Shown: piece by piece, positions 15,699 to 24,758 of the stretch
How positions within the stretch are numbered: position 1 is the stretch's first letter
Layout of the letters: the number at the start of each line of letters is the position of its first letter
Assembly (NCBI RefSeq): GCF_026586625.1
Contig: NZ_JAODIW010000010.1
Coordinates: 62,001 to 126,000, forward strand
Reading direction: 5' to 3'
DNA length: 64,000 nucleotides
From: Halobium salinum
Lineage (GTDB): Archaea; Halobacteriota; Halobacteria; Halobacteriales; Haloferacaceae
The notes under the pieces: generated by a model
What the model was told of the DNA's origin: nothing
Seen by the model: the letters and a program-made list of their open reading frames with translations, nothing else
Databases searched by the model: none
Position numbers and translations under genes: made by a program

Positions 15699-16286
15699 GT
15701 GACACACACCCCGACGGTCGCCACCGACCGCCTCGACGGCTGGCGGCTCGTCGAGCGGTCCGAGGACACGCCCTTCGACGTTCGATTCCTGCGGGTCGTG
15801 AGTCACACCGCCGTGTACGAGGACGCCGCGCTCCGTGAGACGCTCTCCGAACGGGCCGGCCTCGACGGCCAGTGGCGCTTCTTTCTCACGAGCCGACTCC
15901 GCCTGCTACCGTCGCCGCCGGGTTCGGCGGCGCTCTCGCGGCTGGTCGCCGGCCGCGCCACCGACGCCTTCGAGCGCCGACTCCAGGAGCGCGGGTTCGA
16001 ACGGGTCGCTCGCGCCGACGCCCGGCCGTTCCGACGGGGCGACGGGACCGAGGCGCGGCTCACCCGCTTCGCCGCCCGCTGCCCCGTCGCGGGGCTCGAC
16101 CTCGACGTGGAGGCGTGGCTCGCGGTGTGGGACGGCGACGCAGACGGGGAGTTCCTCGTCGCCGGCGGCGCGTACCCTCGCCGGGTCGTCTCGAGCGAGT
16201 CGACGGTCGCGGCCGAGGTGGAGTCCCAGTTCGACCCCGGCCGCTTCAAGCGTGAGCTGTTCGACCTCGTCCGGGCGGTCGAGTGA
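15699..16286 (+). CDS. Haloarchaeal conserved hypothetical protein
   Basis: A 195-aa soluble protein starting, in the reading chosen, at a GTG (THTPTVATDRLDGWRLVERS). A GTG at 15654 would add 15 Arg-rich residues. It contains FDVRFLRVVSHTAVYEDAAL, a region RFFLTSRLRLLPSPPGSAAL, a long helix ERRLQERGFERVARADAR, and two strand-rich stretches near the C terminus (EAWLAVWDGDADGEFLVAGG). I recognise no catalytic motif. It follows transcription factor S by 70 bases and may share its transcript. Confidence 0.55.
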   Translation: MTHTPTVATDRLDGWRLVERSEDTPFDVRFLRVVSHTAVYEDAALRETLSERAGLDGQWRFFLTSRLRLLPSPPGSAALSRLVAGRATDAFERRLQERGFERVARADARPFRRGDGTEARLTRFAARCPVAGLDLDVEAWLAVWDGDADGEFLVAGGAYPRRVVSSESTVAAEVESQFDPGRFKRELFDLVRAVE

Positions 16287-16355
16287 GCGACCGAGAGCCT
16301 CCCGACGATTCGTCGAACGGCGGCCGAACGCCGGTGTCGAGGGCCCGCGGGAGCG

Positions 16356-16718
16356 CTACTCCCGGCTTCGGAGGAGAAGCGCCGAGAGGACGGCGACGGG
16401 GTCCAACTCGGCCGGAGCGACGCCCAGCGCGCGGGAGAGGACTCCCGGCGTCGCCCCGACACCGAGCGTCGCGAGCGTTCGTCCGCGGGCGCGGACCAGG
16501 ACGGTCACGTCCGCGGCGTCGAGACCGCCGGCCACCGACTCGAAGGCGAGTGGGAGCGCCCGGCCGGCGCGGAGTAGCGCGAACGCGGCGCGAACCGACG
16601 GCGCCGTGACGACGACGAGGTCGCCGTCGGCACGGACCCGGAGGTCGGCGCCAGCGACCGTCACGTCGAGGTCAGCGTGTACGTCGAGCGGTCGGCGCTC
16701 GCGCTCCGGGGTGCTCAC
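16356..16718 (-). CDS. Protein B of duplicated unknown module (copy 1)
   Basis: A 120-aa protein of unknown function. It opens with a short polar leader and then alternating strands: VHADLDVTVAGADLRVRADG, DLVVVTAPSVRAAFALLRAG, a second strand pair DVTVLVRARGRTLATLGVG, and a C-terminal helix pair (GVLSRALGVAP, LDPVAVLSALLLR). The GTG at 16718 overlaps the stop of gene A (16715-16939) by four bases, so the two are coupled. Its homologue at 17108-17470 shares DLVVV, SRALG and the same order of elements. The fold looks like a small beta-sandwich or a membrane-surface protein; no family is recognised. Confidence 0.7.
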   Translation of the reverse strand: MSTPERERRPLDVHADLDVTVAGADLRVRADGDLVVVTAPSVRAAFALLRAGRALPLAFESVAGGLDAADVTVLVRARGRTLATLGVGATPGVLSRALGVAPAELDPVAVLSALLLRSRE

Positions 16719-16939
16719 TTCCGGTCGCGAGTGTGGATGGTCAACGACCCGTTGACGCGCCAGTGGGCGTGTTCTGCGTCCTCGCCGGCCTTGCTCGGCA
16801 CGTCGACCTCCATGTTCTCGAACTCGTAGGTTATCTCGGCGCCGCGGCCGGTCAGTCGGTCGTACAGGCCGATGGCGAGGTCCGGCCACGTGCGGGTCTC
16901 GTCCATCGATTCGGTGTGGGTCTTGGCGTCAGTTGCCAT
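16715..16939 (-). CDS. Protein A of duplicated unknown module (copy 1)
   Basis: A 74-aa acidic protein, MATDAKTHTESMDETRT followed by the core WPDLAIGLYDRLTGRGAEI, then YEFENMEVDVPSKAGEDAEH and WRVNGSLTIHTR. About 40 of 55 core residues are identical to the 72-aa protein at 17538-17756. The strands alternate like a beta-rich domain preceded by one amphipathic helix. A TATA-like agtatatc lies about 28 bases upstream on the minus strand (16965-16973). It starts the coupled pair A-B. Function is unknown; the tight conservation of the RLTGRGAEI segment suggests a binding surface. Confidence 0.75.
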   Translation of the reverse strand: MATDAKTHTESMDETRTWPDLAIGLYDRLTGRGAEITYEFENMEVDVPSKAGEDAEHAHWRVNGSLTIHTRDRK

Positions 16940-16962
16940 GGTAGCTACGTAGCACCGTGACG

Positions 16963-16973
16963 AGATATACTTT
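16963..16973 (-). promoter_or_regulatory. TATA box of module copy 1
   Basis: On the minus strand this reads agtatatctc, centred about 28 bases before the ATG at 16939. Confidence 0.55.
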
Positions 16974-17107
16974 CCACAATAGACGAATTTGCAAGAAAAT
17001 CTCGGCGACGGACCCGTCCGGGCGGGTGGAGATTCCGGTGCGGGCGCCGGCCGTTTCGACGTGGGGGTCCGGCCGAGGTCCGGTGAAAACGGCGACGACG
17101 GGACGCC

Positions 17108-17470
17108 CTATCGACCGCGGCGGAGTCGGTCGACGCCGGCCAGCACCACGCCGCCGAGGCTCACCTTCGCGGGGGTCGCACCGAGGGCACGGGAGACGAC
17201 GCCGCTCTCGACGCCGGGGCCCAGACGGGCGACGCTCCCGCCGTCGACGCGGACGTCGACGGTGAGGTCGCCGCGGTCGAGCGCCGCGCCGAAGGGGGTG
17301 AGTAGCTGTCGCCCGCCGCGGACCATCGTCGCGGCGGTCCGGAAGTCGGGCGCGTCGACGACGACGAGGTCGCCGTAACCGCGAACCTGCACGGGGCTGC
17401 CGGCGACCGTGAGGGTCAGGTCGGCGTCGACCGCGAGCGGGCGTCCTGACGAGGTGGCCGTGGGGCTCAT
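17108..17470 (-). CDS. Protein B of duplicated unknown module (copy 2)
   Basis: A 120-aa protein homologous to the one at 16356-16718. Matching blocks are DADLTLTVAGSPVQVRGYGD, DLVVVDAPDFRTAATMVRGG, LTVDVRVDGGSVARLG and VVSRALGATPAKVSLGG. It is the same length as copy 1 although the sequence has diverged more than in the A partner. It is 67 bases downstream of its A gene, whereas copy 1 overlaps by four, so the spacing changed after duplication. Function is unknown. Confidence 0.7.
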   Translation of the reverse strand: MSPTATSSGRPLAVDADLTLTVAGSPVQVRGYGDLVVVDAPDFRTAATMVRGGRQLLTPFGAALDRGDLTVDVRVDGGSVARLGPGVESGVVSRALGATPAKVSLGGVVLAGVDRLRRGR

Positions 17471-17537
17471 CGCAGGTCCTCGGAGAGCGCTCGCCCCGTG
17501 TGAGACGAGGGTCTCGGTACGGCTACGACGAGTCCCA

Positions 17538-17756
17538 TCACTCCTCGTCCGGCTCTCGGGTCCGGATACGGACGGTCCCGTCGACGCCCCACTCGGCGTG
17601 GTTCGCGTCCTCGCCGGCGTGGCTCGGCACCGACACCTGCATGTCCTCGAACTCGTACTCGATTTCGGCGCCGCGGCCGGTCAGTCGCTCGTACAGGCCG
17701 ATGGCGAGGTCCGGCCAGTTCTTGGTCTCCTCGACGTCGGGGTTGTCTACGCTCAT
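17538..17756 (-). CDS. Protein A of duplicated unknown module (copy 2)
   Basis: A 72-aa protein with the core WPDLAIGLYERLTGRGAEI, YEFEDMQVSVPSHAGEDANH and WGVDGTVRIRTR, clearly a paralogue of 16715-16939. The C terminus is an acidic EPDEE tail in place of DRK. A TATA-like ctaagtc lies about 28 bases upstream on the minus strand (17782-17788). Each copy therefore has its own promoter. Function is unknown. Confidence 0.75.
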   Translation of the reverse strand: MSVDNPDVEETKNWPDLAIGLYERLTGRGAEIEYEFEDMQVSVPSHAGEDANHAEWGVDGTVRIRTREPDEE

Positions 17757-18005
17757 GCGAACTCGGCTAGGGAGTGTCCCGACTTAGCCCTTCTCGCCGA
17801 AAGTTGAAGACCACGAACGAAAGCGGCAAAGTGAGAAACGGGCGTCTACTGCCTGGCCCATACAGTTAAGACAACACAGTCCTACACCGTGTCTCCGCAC
17901 TGCAGGGCAGGTGAGAGCGACGGCCGGTCGGGGCCGACCGGGAGCAATCAGAGCCGAGACGAATAGGGGCGACTCGGCGCGAACGCAACGTGACGAGGCG
18001 GCGGG

Positions 18006-18830
18006 TCACCGGTTCCGAGCGAACGTGAGGTAGCCCGTGTGGCCGACGCCGGCGGTGGAGGGACGGGTCCCGCGCGAGCCCACGTCGAGGGTGCGCTGGA
18101 TGGTCTCGAACGTCTCCACGTCGTCGAGGTCGGCCTCGCGGGCCGCCTCGACTGACGCGCGGCTGTTCTCGACGAACGGGGAGTAGACGGCGAGGAACCC
18201 GCCGGAGGCGAGCAGGTCGGGTGCGCGGGCGACGACCGCCGGCGCGTTCTCCGTGTCGAGGGTGAGGAGGTCGAACCCGGCCTCGCTGTCGGCGAGGTCG
18301 CCCATCTCGTCGGTGAGGTCGCCGGTGCGCACGTCGACGCGGTCCTCGACACCCGCAAGTTCCATGTTCTCGCGGGCCACGTCGGCGAACTCGGCGTCGC
18401 GCTCGTACGTCGTCACGCGGGCGCCGATGCGCCCGAGGTACGCGGAGAGCACGCCCGTGCCGGTACCGGCGTCGAGGACGCGGTCGCCCGCGGCGGCGCC
18501 GGTGTGGCCGACTATCAGCCCGACGTCGCGGGGCATCATCGGCGCACCGGTGCGCTCGAAGTGGTTGAACAGGTCCGGACCGCGGGGTTTGCGGACGACG
18601 AACTCGTCGCCGAGGTGAGTCTCCAGTACGTCGCCGGCCGCGGCGTCCTCGGGCACCTCCAGCACGCCGAGGTCGGTGTGGAGTTCCTCGCCCGGCGCGC
18701 GGAGGTACTCGCGGTCGCCGTGGACCAGCAGATACTGGGCGGGTCGACCCGACGACTCGCCGTCGTCGAGCGGTTCGTCGGTGGCGGGGTCGCCGTCGTC
18801 GACCTCGGCGGCCGGCGCGTCCTCGCTCAC
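18006..18830 (-). CDS. trmI: tRNA (adenine-N1)-methyltransferase TrmI
   Basis: A 274-aa SAM-dependent methyltransferase predicted to make 1-methyladenosine in the T-loop of tRNA (positions 57/58 in archaea). After an acidic 30-residue leader there is a small beta-domain (YLLVHGDREYLRAPGEE) and the family start RTGAPMMPRDVGLIVGHTG. SAM motif I is VLDAGTGTGVLSAYLG (about residues 119-134), with DLLTLDTENAP in motif IV. The GTG start is four bases after the NAC stop, so NAC and TrmI form an operon, an arrangement I have seen described for archaea. Confidence 0.9.
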   Translation of the reverse strand: MSEDAPAAEVDDGDPATDEPLDDGESSGRPAQYLLVHGDREYLRAPGEELHTDLGVLEVPEDAAAGDVLETHLGDEFVVRKPRGPDLFNHFERTGAPMMPRDVGLIVGHTGAAAGDRVLDAGTGTGVLSAYLGRIGARVTTYERDAEFADVARENMELAGVEDRVDVRTGDLTDEMGDLADSEAGFDLLTLDTENAPAVVARAPDLLASGGFLAVYSPFVENSRASVEAAREADLDDVETFETIQRTLDVGSRGTRPSTAGVGHTGYLTFARNR

Positions 18831-18834
18831 TCGA

Positions 18835-19245
18835 CTACTCCAGCCGCGAGACGGCGGCCGCGAGGTCGCCGTCCTCGGCCTCCAGCGCCTCCCGGGCCTC
18901 GCTCTCGCTGGCGCCGGTGCGCTGGGCGACGATTTTCACGTCGGAGTCGGGGATGTCGACGCCGCCGGCGGCGTCGCGAACCTCCGCCTCCGAGCCGGCC
19001 GTCTCCTCGGCCTCGGCGGCGGCGCCCGCTCCCGCGCCGCGTTCGCGGCTCTGGGGCTCGCCGACAATCTGGTAGGTCTCCTGACCCTGGGCGTCCATCT
19101 TGGTCACTTGCGCGTCCGAGAAGTACAGCTCCTCGTCGGCCGTGCGGATGATGACCTCCTCGGCGTCGATTTCGTCGACGTCGATGCCCATCTGTTTCAT
19201 CATCTGCTTCATCTTCCGTGGGTTCATGCCGCCTCCTCCGAACAT
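18835..19245 (-). CDS. nac: Nascent polypeptide-associated complex protein (archaeal NAC)
   Basis: A 136-aa ribosome-associated chaperone that binds nascent chains as a homodimer. The N terminus is the family start [20 protein letters not shown], followed by the NAC domain ([20 protein letters not shown], then YQIVGEP; about 30-65). An acidic Ala/Glu linker leads to a C-terminal UBA domain ([20 protein letters not shown], then [19 protein letters not shown]). The ATG at 19245 is set by the family start and by a cttttt TATA-like element on the minus strand at about 19269-19276. Confidence 0.95.
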   Translation of the reverse strand: MFGGGGMNPRKMKQMMKQMGIDVDEIDAEEVIIRTADEELYFSDAQVTKMDAQGQETYQIVGEPQSRERGAGAGAAAEAEETAGSEAEVRDAAGGVDIPDSDVKIVAQRTGASESEAREALEAEDGDLAAAVSRLE

Positions 19246-19387
19246 ACCCGGAGCGTCGCGGTGGCGGGCAAAAAGCGTGGCGAAGCGGGTGACGCGACCC
19301 ACGGCTGCCCGTCCGTGGAGGGCCGCACGCGCCGGGACAACGCATAAACGGATGCGGCCCCAGCAGTTCGAGTAACAGCCGACTCCG

Positions 19388-21568
19388 ATGTCAGAGAGCG
19401 AGCAGCAGTCAGGACACGTCCCCGATGGCCACGCGGCGGAGCCCCCGCTGTGCGTTCTCCTCGTGGATGCGGCGCCGACGGTGGCCGAGAGCCTCTCCGC
19501 GGCGCTCGATGCGGTCGACCGCCCGGTGGAACTCGTCGTCGAGCGGACCACGGACGACGCTCTCGACCGGCTCCGCTCGACGGAACTCCACTGTGTCGTC
19601 GCCGGCCACGACGAGGGGGGCGTCGACGGGCTCTCCCTCCTGAACACGGTCCGCGACACCGGGTACGAGGTCCCGTTCGTCCTCTTTCCGGCGGCGGGGA
19701 GCGAGCGCCTCGCCAGCCGCGCCATCTCGGCGGGCGTCACCGACTACGTCAGTCGGTCCGGGGAGGGGTCGTACGCCGACCTGGCCGAGCGCGTCGCGAC
19801 CCTCGCCGGAAAGTCCCGGCCGGGGGCGGCGATTCGGGGTCCCGAGGGCGCCGTCCGGGAGATGTACGAGGTCGTCTCCGACCGACAGCGGTCCTTCGAG
19901 AGGAAAATCGACGCGCTGCTCGAAGTCGGCCAGGAGGTGCTCGGCACCGACTACGCCACCCTCTCTCACGTCCGCGGCGACGAGTACGTCTTCGAGGCGG
20001 TCAGGGCGCCCGACGACACCATCGAGGTCGGCGACACCCTCCCGCTGTCGGCGACGAGCTGCGAGCGGGTCGTCACCACCGAGCGGACGCTCGTGGTCGA
20101 GGATATCGGCACCGACCCGGAGCTCTCTCAGCGGATGGGGTACACGGACTGGGGAATCTCCTGTTACCTCGGCGCGCCCGTCTTCGCGGACGAGGAGGTG
20201 TACGGGACGTTCTGTTTCTACGACGACACCCCGCGTCGGCGGGAGTTCGCCCCGTGGCAGGTGACCGTCGTCGACCTCATGGGTCGGTGGGTGAGCTACG
20301 AGCTGGAGCGCCAACGGACGAAGGAGCGTCTGGGAGCGCTCGACGACCTCAACCAGGTCTCGAGGGAGGTGACGGCGTCGGTCGTCGAGCAGTCCTCCCG
20401 CGAGGAGATCGAGCGGACGGTCTGTGAGACGCTCGTCGACTCCGAGGCCTACGCGCTCGCCTGGGTCGCCGAGGCGTCGGTCGGCGGCGACGCGACGGTC
20501 CGGGCGGCCGCGAGCGGCGACGGCTTCCTCGCCGACGCCGGAGACGGGTCGTTCGAGGGTGTGACCGTCGACACCCTGGCCGACACCGGCGGGGACGACC
20601 CCGAGCCCGAGCGCCTCGGTCCGACCGACCGGGCGCTCCGGACCGGGGAGATGGTCGTCGTCGACGACGCCTACGACCGCCCCGGCGAGACGGCGTGGCG
20701 CGTCCGCCCCCGCGAGCACGAGTTCCGGTCGGTCGCGGCGGTACCGATTCGCCACGACGAGACGCTGTACGCGGTTCTGACGGTGTACGCCGAGCGCCCC
20801 TCGGCGTTCAGCGGGGAGGAGGGCGCAGTGGTGCGACACCTCGGGGAGATGGTGGGTCACGCCATCGCGGCGACCGACCGCAAGCGGGCACAGCTTCGCG
20901 ACGAGGTGGTGGAACTCGAGTTCCGTATCGAGGGGTTACTGTCGAAGTACGGTGTCCCGCCCACCGACGAACCGGTGCGCTTCGACCGCGTCGTCTCGCT
21001 CGACGAGGACTTCCTGCTGTTCGGCGGCGCCCCCGAGTCCGAGCGCGGGACGGTCGAGGCGCTCGTCGAGCGCACGCCCCAGTTCGAGGACCTCACCGTC
21101 GAGAGCCGCGACGGCGGCGGGATGCGGTTCCAGCTCCACGTCTCGGAGGCGTCGGTGTTCACGACCGCGACGGCCCTCGGCGGGCGTCTGACCGCCGCGA
21201 CCGTCGACGACGACGCCCTCCGACTCGTCGTCGAACTCCCCCTCAACGTCGACGCGAAGGAGGTCTCGCGGCGGGTGACCGAGGCCGCACCGAGCGCGAC
21301 GGTGCTGGCGAAGCGCCAGACGACCCGTCGCGAACCGTCGGCGGGCGGCGGACGACCGGCCGCGCTCGACGAGCTGACCGAGAAGCAGCGCAACGCGCTC
21401 GAGACCGCGTACCGGGCCGGGTTCTTCGAGTGGCCCCGCGAGCGGACCGGCGAGTCCATCGCGTCCGCCCTCGAAGTCTCCCCGCCGACGTTCCACCAGC
21501 ACCTCCGAATCGCCCAGGGGAAGGTGTTCGACACCGTGTTCGACGAGCGCGCCGGCGACGGCGGCTGA
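19388..21568 (+). CDS. Bat-like GAF regulator with receiver-like domain and HTH-10
   Basis: A 726-aa soluble transcriptional regulator. The N-terminal domain (about 20-135) is receiver-like ([19 protein letters not shown]), but the usual phosphoacceptor Asp is replaced: the segment reads [17 protein letters not shown]. Two GAF domains follow (about 175-310 and 325-490), the first with the paired [20 protein letters not shown] seen in redox- or light-linked GAFs. Then come a BAT domain (about 510-645) and the HTH-10 ([20 protein letters not shown], then [17 protein letters not shown]). There is no PAS domain, unlike the other Bat-like protein here. It is likely monocistronic. Signals and targets are unknown. 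Confidence 0.88.
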   Translation: MSESEQQSGHVPDGHAAEPPLCVLLVDAAPTVAESLSAALDAVDRPVELVVERTTDDALDRLRSTELHCVVAGHDEGGVDGLSLLNTVRDTGYEVPFVLFPAAGSERLASRAISAGVTDYVSRSGEGSYADLAERVATLAGKSRPGAAIRGPEGAVREMYEVVSDRQRSFERKIDALLEVGQEVLGTDYATLSHVRGDEYVFEAVRAPDDTIEVGDTLPLSATSCERVVTTERTLVVEDIGTDPELSQRMGYTDWGISCYLGAPVFADEEVYGTFCFYDDTPRRREFAPWQVTVVDLMGRWVSYELERQRTKERLGALDDLNQVSREVTASVVEQSSREEIERTVCETLVDSEAYALAWVAEASVGGDATVRAAASGDGFLADAGDGSFEGVTVDTLADTGGDDPEPERLGPTDRALRTGEMVVVDDAYDRPGETAWRVRPREHEFRSVAAVPIRHDETLYAVLTVYAERPSAFSGEEGAVVRHLGEMVGHAIAATDRKRAQLRDEVVELEFRIEGLLSKYGVPPTDEPVRFDRVVSLDEDFLLFGGAPESERGTVEALVERTPQFEDLTVESRDGGGMRFQLHVSEASVFTTATALGGRLTAATVDDDALRLVVELPLNVDAKEVSRRVTEAAPSATVLAKRQTTRREPSAGGGRPAALDELTEKQRNALETAYRAGFFEWPRERTGESIASALEVSPPTFHQHLRIAQGKVFDTVFDERAGDGG

Positions 21569-21676
21569 GCGCCACTCCGGCCGACAGACGTCGCCACCGA
21601 TACCGCGTCGGCGTCCGCGTCCGTGTCCGCGTTCCGCCGACCGTAGCTTCTTGCCGTCCGGCGCCGACCGTCCGGT

Positions 21677-22471
21677 ATGTACGTCGCCGACCAGACCTGG
21701 CCGGAGTTGGGAGACTACGTCGCCTCGGAGTCGGTCGCGGTGGTGCCGTTGGGGTCGACCGAACAGCACGGGCCGCACCTCCCGCTGTCGACCGACCACG
21801 TCATCGCCGAGTCGCTGGCGCGGGAGGCCGCGAGCCGGACGGGCTTCCTCTGTACGCCCACGGTGAACGTCGGCGTCTCGCCGCACCACCGGCAGTTCCA
21901 CGGCACCATGTGGGTCGACGCGCCGCAGTTCCGCGACTACGTCGAGTCCATGACGCGGAACCTCACCTACCACGGGGTCGACCGCGTCGTCTACGTCAAC
22001 GCCCACGGCGGCAACGTCCAGCACCTCCGCGAGGTGGGTCGACGGCTGCGCGACGCCCGCGAGGCGTACGCGGTCGAGTGGATGTGGAACGACTCGATTC
22101 CCGAACTCGTCGACGAACTGTTCGAGACGCCCGGGCCCCACGGCGGGCCGAAGGAGACCTCGATGATGCTCCACCTCGACCCCCGGCACGTCCGCTCCGA
22201 GCGCCTCGTCGACGCCGCCGAGAACGGGCTCACGGACTGGTCGGACCCCGAAACCGTCAGGTACGGCTCGCGGACGTTCTACGACGCCATCGACAACACC
22301 GCAAACGGCGTGCTCGGCGACCAGACCGACGCCACCGCCGAGAAGGGCGAGCGGCTGTTCGAGGCCGCGACCGAACAGCTGGTCCGCCTGCTCCGTTGGC
22401 TCGACGACCAGCCGTTCGAGGACCTCATGCCGAGAGACCACGTCGACCCACAGCCCGGCAGTCGGCGCTGA
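21677..22471 (+). CDS. Creatininase-family amidohydrolase
   Basis: A 264-aa metal-dependent hydrolase of the creatininase superfamily. Metal-binding motifs are intact: PLGSTEQHGPHLPLSTD (about 28-44) supplies Glu, His and Asp; YVNAHGGNVQHL (about 107-118) and GGPKETSMML (about 155-164) complete the site. In archaea members of this family include ArfB, the formamide hydrolase of F420 and riboflavin biosynthesis, as well as true creatininase-like enzymes. This protein could be ArfB, but no other F420 gene is nearby, so the call stays at family level. Confidence 0.88.
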   Translation: MYVADQTWPELGDYVASESVAVVPLGSTEQHGPHLPLSTDHVIAESLAREAASRTGFLCTPTVNVGVSPHHRQFHGTMWVDAPQFRDYVESMTRNLTYHGVDRVVYVNAHGGNVQHLREVGRRLRDAREAYAVEWMWNDSIPELVDELFETPGPHGGPKETSMMLHLDPRHVRSERLVDAAENGLTDWSDPETVRYGSRTFYDAIDNTANGVLGDQTDATAEKGERLFEAATEQLVRLLRWLDDQPFEDLMPRDHVDPQPGSRR

Positions 22472-22556
22472 GCCTCGGGTCCCGACGGTCGTGTCTTCGG
22501 CCCGACCGAACGGGCGCTCTGGAAACCCCTTTAGCTCCCCCCTGTCAGGACGTGGT

Positions 22557-23645
22557 ATGGACCCCCGTATCGAGGAACACGCGGAGATTCTGGTGGACTA
22601 CAGCATCGAGGCCGAGGCCGGCGACGAGGTGGTCCTGATGGCCCCGCGCGAGGCCGAGGACCTCGCAGTGGCCGTGTCGGGGCTGCTCGGGAAGCGCGGC
22701 GCCAACGTCACCCACCTCGGCGGGTCGGCACGGCGTCGGCGGGCGTACCTCAGAGCCAGCGACCCGGAGTCGTTCGAGACCTCGGAAGTAGCGCTCGCGG
22801 CGTTCGAGACCGCAGATGCCTTTATCGGCATCGGCGGGGCGACGAACGCCCACGAGACCAGCGACGTGCCGCCGGAGACGACGGCGGCCTACGGACGGGC
22901 ACAGAAACCGATTCAGGAGGCGTACCTCGACACCGACTGGGTGGGCACGCAGTACCCGACGCCCGCCGACGCCCAGACCGCCGGGATGTCGACCGAGGCC
23001 TACGAGGAGTTCGTCTGGAACGCGGTCAACCGCGACTGGGAGGAACAACGCGAGTACCAGGAGGGGTTCGTCGACGTTCTCGACCCCGCCGACGAGGTCC
23101 GAATCGTCAGCGGCGACACCACCGACGTCACCCTCGACGTCTCGGGGATGCGCGCCTGCAACGACCACGGGCGAATCAACGTGCCCGCCGGCGAGGTGTT
23201 CACCGCGCCGAACCGCGACGGCGTCGACGGCGAGGTGCTGTTCGACCTGCCGGTCATCACCCGCGGCCACGAGGTCGAAGCGGCCCGCCTCGTCTTCGAG
23301 GACGGCGTGGTGGTCGAGCACTCGGCGGAGACCAACGAGGAGGCCCTGACCGCGCAGTTGAACACCGACGAGGGGTCGAACCGCCTCGGCGAACTCGGCA
23401 TCGGGATGAACCGCGGCATCGACCGGTTCACGAAGAACATTCTGTTCGACGAGAAGATGGGAGACACGGTCCACATGGCCATCGGGATGGCCTACGAGGA
23501 GTGTGTCCCCGAGGGGAAGGAGCGAAACGACAGTTCGGTCCACACCGACATGCTCGTCGACATGAGCGAGGACTCCCACATCGAAATCGACGGCGAGGTC
23601 GTCCAGCGGAACGGGCGGTTCTTCTTCGAGGACGGGTTCGAATAG
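22557..23645 (+). CDS. M29-family aminopeptidase
   Basis: A 362-aa metalloaminopeptidase of the AmpS/aminopeptidase T type that removes N-terminal residues from peptides. The C-terminal metal ligands are present: GEVLFDLPV, LGELGIGMN, FDEKMGDTVHMAIGMAYEE and HTDMLVDM. The N-terminal domain starts with MDPRIEEHAEILVDYSIEAE. The ATG at 22557 has a ttta-containing element about 26 bases upstream (22529-22533). The last 15 codons are duplicated in frame after the stop (see the repeat at 23596-23764). Confidence 0.9.
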   Translation: MDPRIEEHAEILVDYSIEAEAGDEVVLMAPREAEDLAVAVSGLLGKRGANVTHLGGSARRRRAYLRASDPESFETSEVALAAFETADAFIGIGGATNAHETSDVPPETTAAYGRAQKPIQEAYLDTDWVGTQYPTPADAQTAGMSTEAYEEFVWNAVNRDWEEQREYQEGFVDVLDPADEVRIVSGDTTDVTLDVSGMRACNDHGRINVPAGEVFTAPNRDGVDGEVLFDLPVITRGHEVEAARLVFEDGVVVEHSAETNEEALTAQLNTDEGSNRLGELGIGMNRGIDRFTKNILFDEKMGDTVHMAIGMAYEECVPEGKERNDSSVHTDMLVDMSEDSHIEIDGEVVQRNGRFFFEDGFE

Positions 23646-23764
23646 CCGTTTCTCGGTGTTTTGGTCCAGATTTTGCGAGGGAGCGAACGGAGTGAGCGAC
23701 CGAGTAAAAGGTGGGCGCAGGTCGTCCAGCGGAACGGGCGGTTCTTCTTCGAGGACGGGGTCGA
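23596..23764 (+). repeat. Direct repeat of aminopeptidase 3' end, 123-base offset
   Basis: Bases 23596-23641 (end of the aminopeptidase gene) recur at 23719-23764 with one mismatch; the first 41 bases are identical. The offset is 123 bases, exactly 41 codons, and no other stop lies between, so reading through the TAG at 23643-23645 would add a second copy of the tail VVQRNGRFFFEDG before a TAG at 23770-23772. Between the copies is gagcgaacggagtgagcga, a short palindrome-like run common in haloarchaeal intergenic DNA. Confidence 0.85.
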
Positions 23765-23802
23765 GGGGTAGTCGGCCACCTCCCCCGACGGGGCCGGCGA
23801 CC

Positions 23803-24621
23803 TCACGACGTGAGCGCCACGTACGGACCGAGGCAGACCAGAATCACCGCGAGGACGCGCTTCAGTTTCGCCGCCGGGACGCGGTGGGCGACCCGCCAGC
23901 CGACGAGCACGCCGAGCAGTTCCGGCACACCGACCAGCGCCGCCAGCGGGAGCGAGACGGCCCCCTGAGCGAAGTAGCCGCCCGCCGCGAAGCCGGAGAC
24001 GAACACCGACTGCACCTGCGCGGCCGCGACCGCCGCGAGCATCGGGACGCCGCCGGCGACGAGAATCGGCACCGCGAGGACGGGGCCGCCGACGCCGAGG
24101 AGCCCCCCGGCGGTGCCGACGAACAGGCCGACGACGGTCGCTCGCACGGGACCGAAACCGTCGGCGAACCGGCCGCCGTCGGTGGCAGTCGACGACGACC
24201 GGTCGCCCTCCGCCGAATCGCCCCCAGACGAACCGCCGGCCCGACGCCAGACGAGCACGCCCACCGCGACGAGGAAGACGCCGAGCAGGAGGCCGAACAG
24301 ACGCTCGGAGACGACCGCGTTGAGTCGGACGCCGAGGAGCGCGCCGGCGACGCCGCCGCCGCTCAGGCCGGCCGCGAGCCGGAGTCGACGGCGGTCGGCG
24401 AGCTCGCCCGACCGGAGGTAAGAGAGGGTCCCGAGCAGGCCGGTGAAGACGAACGTCGCCGTCGCGGTGCCCGCCACCGTCGCCGAGGGGAACGGCGTCA
24501 GTGCGAACAGCGCGACGGTGAGGAACACCCCGCCGGGTCCGACGGCGGTGATGCCGACACCGGCGCCGAAGGCGACGAGGACGAGGGCGAGGAGCACGGG
24601 GAGGGCGAGGTCGAGAGGCAC
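23803..24621 (-). CDS. TauE/SafE-family membrane permease
   Basis: A 272-aa membrane protein of the sulfite exporter TauE/SafE family, thought to move small sulfur or organic anions across the cytoplasmic membrane. It has the two-half structure of the family. The first half contains GAGVGITAVGPGGVFLTVAL (about 18-37) and TATATFVFTGLLGTLSYLRS. The second has GLFVGTAGGLLGVGGPVLAV (about 168-187) and AAAQVQSVFVSGF. A Gly/Ser/Asp linker separates them. It uses a GTG start at 24621. The actual substrate is not determinable. Confidence 0.85.
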   Translation of the reverse strand: MPLDLALPVLLALVLVAFGAGVGITAVGPGGVFLTVALFALTPFPSATVAGTATATFVFTGLLGTLSYLRSGELADRRRLRLAAGLSGGGVAGALLGVRLNAVVSERLFGLLLGVFLVAVGVLVWRRAGGSSGGDSAEGDRSSSTATDGGRFADGFGPVRATVVGLFVGTAGGLLGVGGPVLAVPILVAGGVPMLAAVAAAQVQSVFVSGFAAGGYFAQGAVSLPLAALVGVPELLGVLVGWRVAHRVPAAKLKRVLAVILVCLGPYVALTS

Positions 24622-24758
24622 GGGTAGTGTGTGGTGTTAGGTCGCTGTGGTCGCGGCGAACGTTTCAGCCCGACGGTTCGGTCGGGTCGAGTCGAATCGA
24701 GTGCCGGGAGGCGGAGCGTCGCGCCGGCTCGGTGTCGGCGCGTCGGTGCCTCGGCGCC

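Noticed and set aside
17757-18005. Possible tRNA or small RNA gene
   Set aside because: No acceptor-stem pairing or T-loop GGTTCRA-type sequence was found; the 249 bases hold only the promoter of the neighbouring module.
20695-22638. 647-codon plus-strand reading overlapping the second Bat-like and creatininase genes
   Set aside because: Arg/Pro-rich shadow without motifs; two well-supported genes lie in another frame.
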